Assembly: GCA_026387555.1 (NCBI GenBank)
Contig: JAPLLM010000099.1
Location: 1 to 5,369, forward strand
Direction: 5' to 3'
Length of the DNA stretch: 5,369 nt
Source of the DNA: Candidatus Omnitrophota bacterium
GTDB lineage: Bacteria > Omnitrophota > Gorgyraeia > Gygaellales > Profunditerraquicolaceae
Under the pieces are notes generated by a model. That model did not search any database and was not told the origin of the DNA. It was given only the letters and a program-made list of their open reading frames with translations. Position 1 is the first letter of the stretch. Each line of letters begins with the position of its first letter. Made by a program: the position numbers and the translations under genes. Below, piece after piece: positions 1-5,369 of this stretch.

Positions 1-781
1 AACAATTAAACCACAAGAAACCCAGTCCGGCACCCAGGATACTGGCGCAAAAAACAGTCAACTCTCCGCTTCCGCTGATGTAAGGAACCAGCAGGTAGGA
101 ACTAAGCTTGATATTACCCGTGACATAACTTAATACGCTAAAGGCGATAGCTACCATCACCACGATGCCTATGGCTAGTCCGTCCAGCCCGTCAGTCAGG
201 TTTACGGCATTCGATGAACCGGCTATTACCAGTATCACAAAAAGAATAAAGAATCCGTCAAGGTTCAAACTTATGTCTTTAACAAAAGGCAGGTCGAGCT
301 TGATGCTTGAATGCGCGTCAAAATAAAGAATGCAGCCGATGATCAGGCCCAGGACTATCTGGCTGGTCAACTTGGTTATGGCGTTTAAACCCTTGGGCCG
401 TTTCTTGATCTGCTTAAGATAATCATCGATAAAACCGGTAAGCCCCAGCCAAAGCGTCGCTCCCAACGCTATAATGATATTCCGGTTGAAAATATCCGAC
501 CATAAAACGGTAGAGATGGTTATTGCCGAAAGTATGAGGATACCTCCCATAGTCGGAGTATCCTTTTTATGTTCATGCATCCGGTCAAGCTGGACGCTGT
601 CGTTCTTGGAGATCTTCTCTCCGATCTTTAATTCTTTAAGTTTGCGGATGACCCAGGGGCCGAGTATGAGGCTGATAAGGAAAGCGGTGATCGCCGCCAT
701 CGCAGCGCGGAAAGTTATATAGCGGAAGAGATTGAAGGCCGTTATAAACTCTCGCAGCGGATAAAGCAGGATGTAAAGCAT
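1..781 (-). CDS. mraY: MraY, phospho-MurNAc-pentapeptide transferase (3' end outside window)
   Basis: MraY is an integral inner-membrane enzyme that moves phospho-MurNAc-pentapeptide from UDP onto undecaprenyl phosphate, forming lipid I. The window holds 260 codons from the ATG at 781; the family is usually about 360 residues, so roughly the last 100 are cut off. Visible family motifs are FRYITFRAA (19-27), KKDTPTMGG (72-80), the GFIDDYLK loop with the paired catalytic aspartates D119/D120, NAVNLTDGLDGLA (191-203), and GAGLGFLWFN (250-259) at the break. Several hydrophobic segments are clear (about 28-43, 81-94, 103-117, 139-153, 176-189, 203-220, 242-258). The third catalytic Asp and the histidine motif lie beyond the edge. 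The ATG is the only good start: an in-frame TAG lies at 803-805 with no other start codon between. It begins one base after the murF stop, and AGAGG (797-801) is a distant possible ribosome site inside murF. Identification is secure. Confidence 0.96.
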   Translation of the reverse strand, partial: MLYILLYPLREFITAFNLFRYITFRAAMAAITAFLISLILGPWVIRKLKELKIGEKISKNDSVQLDRMHEHKKDTPTMGGILILSAITISTVLWSDIFNRNIIIALGATLWLGLTGFIDDYLKQIKKRPKGLNAITKLTSQIVLGLIIGCILYFDAHSSIKLDLPFVKDISLNLDGFFILFVILVIAGSSNAVNLTDGLDGLAIGIVVMVAIAFSVLSYVTGNIKLSSYLLVPYISGSGELTVFCASILGAGLGFLWFNC

Positions 782-782
782 G

Positions 783-2123
783 TTAAATCTTAAAGACCTC
801 TTCTAATTTAATGGCGCGTGAACCTTTGACCAATACGATGTCATTTTTACCGGGCCTTAAGCTTAAAAGTGTTTCGCGCGCGTGAGCCGACGTTGCGCAG
901 GAAAATATTTTCTTATTCCCGGATTTTATATTTTTGCAAGCCTGCCGCGAATGTTTCCCCACTGTTATCAGGCAATCGCAAGTCTCAAGCGCAAGCCTTA
1001 CCGCACCGGCATGGAATTCTTGGGTACTTTTCCCCAATTCCAGCATATCCCCCATAACCATAAACTTACCGGAGGCGCGGATCCCCTTAAGAGCTTCCAG
1101 GGCGCACCTTAAAGAAAGAGGGTTGGAATTGTAGGTATCGTCAATAAACCTTATCCCCCCTACCTCTATTAAGTTGAGCCTACCTTTGGGGAATTGAAAA
1201 TTGTTCAGGCGTTGGGCGATTACCTTGTAATCCAAGCCGAAAATCCGTGCGATAGCAATCGCCTGGAGTGCATTATGTATATTATAGCTCCCCGGGGTGT
1301 TTAATGTAAAATTATATTTTTTGTTGACCTCAAACCGCGTCTTTGTCTTTTCTGACTTTAAGGACATGGCGCGAAAGTCGCTTGCTGCGTTAAAGCCCGC
1401 GCCGATATTAAAACTTAACCTCTCCTTATTCTTCAGGTGTTTGGCCAGGAATTTATCGTCCGAATTTAATACGGCTATCCGCGGGTTTCTCAAATTCCTG
1501 ATCAAAGAATATTTTTCCCGGTAAACACCGCTCAAGCCTTTAAGAAATTCCAGATGCGAAGGCCCGATATTGGTGACCACCCCGATATTCGGCTCGCAGA
1601 TCTTGGCCAGATACTCCACCTCTCCGAAATGATTGGTCCCGATCTCTAAAACCGCGCAATCATGGGTCTTGTCCAACCCCAACAACGTCTGCGGCAGCCC
1701 TATGTGGTTATTTTTTGTGCCAAAATTCTTCAGGACTTTATACTTAGCCTCCAGGACCCAAGCGATCATATCCTTGCTGGTGGTTTTTCCGTTGGAGCCG
1801 GTGACTGCGATCACGGGTATATTGAATCTCCTCCTATTGAACCTCGCGATATCGCCCAGAGCCTTTACTGTATCCTTTACCAGGATAACCGAGACGCCCT
1901 TATCAGCGCTTAACTTTTTATGCGCGATGATTACCTTAACGCCCTTCTTTATTACTTCGCCGATAAAGTCATGGCCGTCGAACCTTTCGCCTTTTATGGC
2001 AATAAAGGCCTCTCCGGCTAGAACCATGCGCGAATCAATGGAGGCTGATTTAACTTGCGCCCCTATCGGGCCGCTAATCAACCTTCCGGAAGTAACCTTC
2101 AATAAATCTTCTACCTTAAACAT
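783..2123 (-). CDS. murF: MurF, UDP-MurNAc-tripeptide:D-Ala-D-Ala ligase
   Basis: This cytoplasmic ATP-dependent ligase adds the D-Ala-D-Ala dipeptide to UDP-MurNAc-tripeptide, completing the pentapeptide precursor. At 446 residues it is full length (E. coli MurF is 452). The N-terminal substrate domain spans about 1-100 (DSR at 30-32, AFIAIKGERFDGHDF at 39-53). The central ATPase domain has the P-loop TGSNGKTT (108-115), the MurF-type TKNNHIGLP (136-144), LEIGTNHFGE (159-168) and NIGPSHLEF (185-193). K204 in REKYS sits near where Mur ligases carry the conserved lysine of this region. The C-terminal domain has DDTYNSNPLSL (328-338), MGDMLELG (357-364) and LVKGSRAIKLEEV (431-443). These MurF-specific blocks separate it from MurE and MurC/D. 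The ATG at 2123 lies inside the murE end (13-base overlap), with a weak purine-rich stretch AGGGAAGCGG (2131-2140) upstream. The start suits the family N-terminus. I see no truncation or missing key residue. Confidence 0.97.
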   Translation of the reverse strand: MFKVEDLLKVTSGRLISGPIGAQVKSASIDSRMVLAGEAFIAIKGERFDGHDFIGEVIKKGVKVIIAHKKLSADKGVSVILVKDTVKALGDIARFNRRRFNIPVIAVTGSNGKTTSKDMIAWVLEAKYKVLKNFGTKNNHIGLPQTLLGLDKTHDCAVLEIGTNHFGEVEYLAKICEPNIGVVTNIGPSHLEFLKGLSGVYREKYSLIRNLRNPRIAVLNSDDKFLAKHLKNKERLSFNIGAGFNAASDFRAMSLKSEKTKTRFEVNKKYNFTLNTPGSYNIHNALQAIAIARIFGLDYKVIAQRLNNFQFPKGRLNLIEVGGIRFIDDTYNSNPLSLRCALEALKGIRASGKFMVMGDMLELGKSTQEFHAGAVRLALETCDCLITVGKHSRQACKNIKSGNKKIFSCATSAHARETLLSLRPGKNDIVLVKGSRAIKLEEVFKI

Positions 2124-3532
2124 AATCTTACCGCTTCCCTGTCGTCAAAATGTATGGTCTTGTCCTTTAAGATTTGATAATCTTCATGGCCCTTGCCGGC
2201 CACTAACACAACATCACCCTCCCGCGCCAGAGCCAAACCTTGTTTTATTGCCTCCAGCCGTTCAGGTATAACGCAATAATTATTCCTCTCGATACCTTTC
2301 TCGATGTCGCGGATTATATCTAACGGGTCTTCCGAGCGCGGGTTATCACTCGTAACAATGGCAAAATCCGCTAGCTCCGTAACCACCCTGCCCATCTTCG
2401 GCCGCTTACCCCGATCGCGCTCTCCTCCGCAGCCAAAGACCACAATTATTTTATTCGCGGATATTCCCCTTAGTGAGTTTATTATATTTTTGAGCGCATC
2501 ATCGGTATGCGCATAATCGACAAAGACCGAAAAGCCTCGCTCAACATTTACGCGCTCCAGCCTCCCGGGGACCACGTTAATTTTCTCCAAAGCCTCTTTG
2601 ATCTTATCAAGCCCGATCTCCGACTTCAAAGACCAGGCTATTGCCGCCAGCGCGTTATAGACATTATGTTTACCGATGAGATTTATTTTAAATAAGGTTT
2701 CTTTACCGCGAAAGGCACAGATAAAACGCGTAGAAGCGGACCCAAAGCGGATGTCTTTAGCTAAGACATCCGCCGGAGAATCTATTCCATAAGTGATCAC
2801 CTTAGCCTTGGTGGATTTCTTGATCCCTGCGGAATATTTATCGTCATTATTCAGCACGGCAAACGCCTGCCTAGGCAGGCCTTTAAACAACTTAGCCTTG
2901 GCCAAAAAATATTTTCTTATTGTCTTATGGTAATCAAGATGATCCTGGGTCAGATTAGTGAAAATCGCGGAGTGAAAATTTATCCCCTCAATGCGCTCCT
3001 GATCCAGCGCATGGGATGAGACTTCCATCACGCAGTAATTTACTTTAGCTTTAAGCATAGAGCTTAACATCTGCTGCAGGTCAACCGGGCCGGGCGTCGT
3101 ATTCTTAGAAACAATTACCTTATTATTAAAACGGTAATTAATAGTCCCTACTACCGCCGGTTTTTTGCCAGAACCCTTTAGTACCGCTTCCAGAAGATAG
3201 GTTATGGTCGTCTTTCCGTTTGTCCCGGTGATACCAACTACCTTTATTTTATTGGAAGGTTTCCCGTAAAACTCCGCTGCTAACTCTCCGAGAAATTTCC
3301 GGATAAACTTTGCCTTTATAAAATTTACGTTTTTCGCTTTACCATTTTCGCTTTTTACACTATCGCTTATTACTACCTTCGCCCCTCTCTCTATCGCCTC
3401 CCGGATAAACTTATTCCCGTCGGCCTTATTACCTTTGATGGCTACAAAGATAAAACCATTTTTTACGGTCTTGGAATTACAGCTTATCCCGCCTATAGGG
3501 TAATACTTATTGATTAATGCTCGTGCTTTCAT
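2111..3532 (-). CDS. murE: MurE, UDP-MurNAc-L-Ala-D-Glu:meso-diaminopimelate ligase
   Basis: This cytoplasmic ATP-dependent ligase adds the third residue of the peptidoglycan stem peptide. The 473-residue product carries the P-loop TGTNGKTT (102-109), the substrate-binding TTPGPVDLQ (145-153), MEVSSHALDQERIEG (169-183) and FTNLTQDHLDYH (191-202). K212 aligns with the carbamylated lysine. Next come GKHNVYNALAA (287-297), PGRLERV (322-328), DYAHTDDAL (339-347) and FGCGGERDRGKRPKMG (366-381). The DNPR motif (396-399) and GKGHEDY (446-452) are the family's meso-DAP signature, so DAP rather than lysine is the expected substrate. The N-terminus is short: the uridine-contacting block appears as NSK (19-21) instead of the usual DSR and much nearer the start than in most homologues. 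A TAA lies immediately before the ATG in frame, so the start cannot be further upstream. The gene overlaps ftsI by 26 bases and murF by 13. Two perfect inverted repeats lie inside it. Confidence 0.97.
   Translation of the reverse strand: MKARALINKYYPIGGISCNSKTVKNGFIFVAIKGNKADGNKFIREAIERGAKVVISDSVKSENGKAKNVNFIKAKFIRKFLGELAAEFYGKPSNKIKVVGITGTNGKTTITYLLEAVLKGSGKKPAVVGTINYRFNNKVIVSKNTTPGPVDLQQMLSSMLKAKVNYCVMEVSSHALDQERIEGINFHSAIFTNLTQDHLDYHKTIRKYFLAKAKLFKGLPRQAFAVLNNDDKYSAGIKKSTKAKVITYGIDSPADVLAKDIRFGSASTRFICAFRGKETLFKINLIGKHNVYNALAAIAWSLKSEIGLDKIKEALEKINVVPGRLERVNVERGFSVFVDYAHTDDALKNIINSLRGISANKIIVVFGCGGERDRGKRPKMGRVVTELADFAIVTSDNPRSEDPLDIIRDIEKGIERNNYCVIPERLEAIKQGLALAREGDVVLVAGKGHEDYQILKDKTIHFDDREAVRLCLR
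2747..2773. repeat. Perfect 11-bp inverted repeat with 5-nt loop inside murE
   Basis: The arms GCGGATGTCTT (2747-2757) and AAGACATCCGC (2763-2773) are exact reverse complements around a 5-base loop, so the murE transcript can form an 11-bp hairpin here. It encodes MurE residues 254-262 (ADVLAKDIR), part of the central domain where ADV-x-A-x-x-I patterns are common in the family, so the protein sequence partly accounts for it. No T-tract follows on the coding strand, so it is not an intrinsic terminator. Confidence 0.75.
2865..2880. repeat. Perfect 16-bp palindrome inside murE
   Basis: GCCTGCCTAGGCAGGC is identical to its own reverse complement with no spacer. It falls in MurE codons 218-223 (GLPRQA), a linker after the conserved lysine helix (K212) and before AVLNNDD, where homologues vary in sequence. 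The reading frame is kept. It may be chance, or one copy of a dispersed genomic palindrome; only the 7-base half GCCTGCC recurs nearby, at 5320-5326. Confidence 0.7.
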
Positions 3533-5228
3533 TTAAAGTAAATTCTCCCGGGCCTGCGGGTTTGGTTTTTAAATACCTGATCACGTCTCCGGCTACATTT
3601 TTAAATACGGGCGCTGCGACGACGCCACCGTAAATCACCGGATGCGGCTCATCAATTGTAACAACCACAGTGATCATAGGGTCTTCCGCCGGAGCAAAAC
3701 CTACGAATGAAGCTACAAATTTATTATGAGAGTATGTCCCGTTTGGCTCGAGTTTCTGGGCAGTCCCGGTCTTTCCGGCAGCGCTAAACCCGATAAGCTT
3801 AGCCATCTTTCCCGTACCCTCTTCGATAACTCCGGTAAGCATCTTAGTCATGCGCGCCGCAGTATCCAAAGAAATAACCTTGCGCCGCACCTGGGGGGAA
3901 ATTTTTCTAATTGTAACGCCTTCCTTGGTTCTTATCCCGCTGACGACATACGGCTTCATTAACTGCCCGCCATTAGCGATGACGGACATTGCACTCGCCA
4001 ATTGAATGGCGGTTACCCCCACCTCCTGGCCTATGGGTATAGCGGCAATAGAGATCTTCGACCACTGACGCGGTTCTTTAGCGACTCCGGAAATTTCTCC
4101 CAGCAGGTCAATCCCGGTCTTAGAGCCGAATCCGTATAATTTCATATACTTATAGATTATGTTCGGCCCGAGGATCTGGGCTACCTTGACCGTTCCGATA
4201 TTGCTCGACTCTTCAATGACCTCGCGAAAAGTCAACCACCCATGGGGAACGTGATCATGTAGAATATGAGGGCCGACTCTGTAAGCTCCGTTTTCGCAGA
4301 AAAATCTATCTCCTTCGGTGACCTTCTTTTCTTCGAGTGCTGCGGAAGCAGTGACGATTTTAAAGACCGAACCGGGCTCGAACATATCTGCGACCGCCCT
4401 GTCCCGGGTCTTGTCTTTCGTTACACCGTTAGGGTCGTTTAAATCATAAGTAGGCCGGTTAGCCAGAGCGAGAATCGCGCCGGTGCGCGGGTCCATCACG
4501 ACGATGCTCGCCCCTTTTGCGTGATATTTCCTGTACGCTTTATCCAGTTCGCGCTCGGCGATATACTGGATGACTTCATCAATGGTCAATACGAGGCTGT
4601 ATCCGTCCTTAGGAAGGACCATCTTCTGCCAGAGATCCAGCCTCTTCTGGCGGGCATCGCGCAAAAATATCGCCCACCCCGGTTCTCCTTTAAGGAATTT
4701 GTCGTAGTTTAACTCTGTCGCCTCTAGGCCGGTATTATCGAGTCCGGCGAAGCCGATGACATGGCTGGCCAGATAATTATTAGGATATGTCCTCTTGCTT
4801 TCCTTAATAAAACCCAGGCCCTTGATCTTCAAATCCTTGGCCGCCTGCGATTCCTCGGGAGAAAGCTTACGCTTGATCCAGACAAATGATTTCTTGCGAT
4901 TAAACCTGTCTCTTAAGTAGGCATAATCGACTTTTAATATGGGGGCCAGCTTTTTTACAGCGCCTTCCTTATCTTTTATTTCATTTGGAGAGGCGTAGAG
5001 CGAGGGCGCGGCCAAATTTATTGCCTCGGGCCTTAAACTCGAGTCATAAATAGTCCCGCGCAGTGGCTCTAATTCTACGAATAAATTATGCTGTTTGTTG
5101 GCTAATTCCGAAAGATAGTTAGAACGGAAAAACTGGATGTAGGAAAGCCGTAGGATAAAAAACAGAAGCAGGGTAAGAAAAACCAGGAATACCGCCTCGC
5201 TTTTGGGGCGAGAGTTGCCTATATGCAC
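3507..5228 (-). CDS. ftsI: FtsI/PBP3-type class B penicillin-binding protein (septal transpeptidase)
   Basis: This D,D-transpeptidase cross-links septal peptidoglycan in the periplasm and is anchored in the inner membrane by one N-terminal helix. The 573 residues (E. coli FtsI is 588) comprise a short cytoplasmic tail, a membrane segment at about 12-29, a PBP dimerisation domain at about 50-200 (RGTIYD at 57-62, GLEATELNYDKFLKGEPG at 167-184), and the transpeptidase domain from about 238. All three active-site motifs are present: SVFK (catalytic S287, K290), SSN (341-343) and KTGTA (486-490). No PASTA repeat follows; the C-terminal tail of about 20 residues is polar. The usual DRxG after RGxIx is degenerate here (DSSLRPEA). 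The start is GTG at 5226-5228: an in-frame TAA lies two codons upstream, and no ATG occurs before the membrane segment, so this is the best start although no Shine-Dalgarno is seen. Its place before murE supports FtsI over the elongation enzyme PBP2/MrdA. Confidence 0.95.
   Translation of the reverse strand: MHIGNSRPKSEAVFLVFLTLLLFFILRLSYIQFFRSNYLSELANKQHNLFVELEPLRGTIYDSSLRPEAINLAAPSLYASPNEIKDKEGAVKKLAPILKVDYAYLRDRFNRKKSFVWIKRKLSPEESQAAKDLKIKGLGFIKESKRTYPNNYLASHVIGFAGLDNTGLEATELNYDKFLKGEPGWAIFLRDARQKRLDLWQKMVLPKDGYSLVLTIDEVIQYIAERELDKAYRKYHAKGASIVVMDPRTGAILALANRPTYDLNDPNGVTKDKTRDRAVADMFEPGSVFKIVTASAALEEKKVTEGDRFFCENGAYRVGPHILHDHVPHGWLTFREVIEESSNIGTVKVAQILGPNIIYKYMKLYGFGSKTGIDLLGEISGVAKEPRQWSKISIAAIPIGQEVGVTAIQLASAMSVIANGGQLMKPYVVSGIRTKEGVTIRKISPQVRRKVISLDTAARMTKMLTGVIEEGTGKMAKLIGFSAAGKTGTAQKLEPNGTYSHNKFVASFVGFAPAEDPMITVVVTIDEPHPVIYGGVVAAPVFKNVAGDVIRYLKTKPAGPGEFTLNESTSINQ
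3545..3549 (-). promoter_or_regulatory. Probable ribosome binding site of murE inside the ftsI end
   Basis: GGGAG on the minus strand lies 12 bases before the murE ATG and within the ftsI coding sequence. The spacing is on the long side, but it is the only purine-rich match near this start. Because the ftsI stop lies 26 bases inside murE, ribosomes finishing ftsI pass directly over this site, so translational coupling is likely. Confidence 0.4.
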
Positions 5229-5254
5229 AATTTATAAAAGTTGGATGGAACTGA

Positions 5255-5368
5255 TTAAGGGCTTAAAGTCCTTGCCTCGGCCTGGCTCTTAATACCGAAG
5301 ATCTTGGATAAGAGCGTCTGCCTGCCGGAACTTTCATCTCTTAAACTGTAACCTTCGCGGGAAGGCGC
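5255..5368 (-). CDS. C-terminal end of an unassigned gene upstream of ftsI (5' end outside window)
   Basis: Only 37 codons and a TAA stop (5255-5257) are in the window, in the one minus-strand frame that stays open to the edge; the other two frames hit stops at about 5334-5343. The tail reads APSREGYSLRDESS, then GRQTLLSKIFGIKSQAEARTLSP, and is polar and basic with no membrane segment. It ends 26 bases before the ftsI GTG on the same strand, so it is probably in the same operon. In dcw clusters this place is commonly held by ftsL or, if ftsL is absent, by rsmH (mraW). The tail shows neither the RsmH C-terminal pattern (RSAKLR-like) nor a clear FtsL coiled coil. I therefore leave it unnamed: a divergent FtsL-like protein is possible but not shown. 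Confidence 0.6.
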   Translation of the reverse strand, partial: APSREGYSLRDESSGRQTLLSKIFGIKSQAEARTLSP

Positions 5369-5369
5369 G

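Noticed and set aside
474..722. An 82-codon plus-strand open frame opposite mraY
   Set aside because: It is antisense to the conserved start of MraY, and its hydrophobic stretches mirror the membrane segments. No ribosome site or family match is seen.
869..1134. Three overlapping short plus-strand open frames opposite murF
   Set aside because: They lie in different frames over the same bases, all antisense to the conserved MurF C-terminal domain, and none has family features.
1633..2271. A 212-codon plus-strand open frame spanning the murE/murF junction
   Set aside because: It is fully antisense to two well-supported genes, has no recognisable domain, and its composition is that of a mirror frame. 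An open frame this long opposite conserved coding sequence is not evidence of a gene.
2747..2795. Hairpin in murE as an intrinsic terminator
   Set aside because: The coding-strand sequence after the stem is TTTGGGTCC, not a T-tract, and it lies mid-gene with the downstream genes intact. The other direction also lacks a T-run.
4597..4611. Small inverted repeat GTCCTT-AGG-AAGGAC in ftsI
   Set aside because: A 6-bp stem with a 3-base loop is expected by chance in a few kilobases, and it encodes a plain VLPKD segment.
5229..5254. AT-rich gap before ftsI as an internal promoter
   Set aside because: It is only 26 bases long and no convincing -35/-10 pair with proper spacing is seen. Any promoter would have to lie inside the upstream gene.

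Overview
This window is a compact, minus-strand stretch of a bacterial division and cell wall (dcw) cluster. Read in the direction of transcription (high to low coordinates), it holds the last 37 codons of an unassigned gene, then ftsI (class B penicillin-binding protein), murE, murF, and the first 260 codons of mraY, which runs off the left edge. All genes share one strand. Only about 26 bases separate the unassigned gene from ftsI. After that, ftsI/murE overlap by 26 bases, murE/murF overlap by 13 bases, and murF/mraY are 1 base apart. No internal promoter, terminator, RNA gene, mobile element or CRISPR was found, and no gene-free stretch exceeds 300 bases. The layout fits one polycistronic message with translational coupling.

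The products act in successive steps. MurE adds the third stem-peptide residue to UDP-MurNAc-L-Ala-D-Glu, and its DNPR motif predicts meso-diaminopimelate. MurF adds D-Ala-D-Ala. MraY transfers the finished phospho-MurNAc-pentapeptide to undecaprenyl phosphate, giving lipid I. FtsI cross-links the resulting peptidoglycan at the septum. Every catalytic motif that falls inside the window is intact.

The organism is a bacterium with meso-DAP peptidoglycan and, by eye, moderate GC content. The gene order ftsI-murE-murF-mraY is the widespread ancestral dcw order. The protein style (lysine-rich, divergent linkers, conserved motifs) would fit an uncultivated diderm lineage such as Omnitrophota, but this is a low-confidence guess made without a database search.

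I see no evidence of a new biological system. The points worth a second look are small: a perfect 11-bp stem with a 5-nt loop and a perfect 16-bp palindrome, both inside murE; a GTG start for ftsI with no visible Shine-Dalgarno and an in-frame stop two codons upstream; a short MurE N-terminus; and the unassigned gene tail in the place where ftsL often lies.
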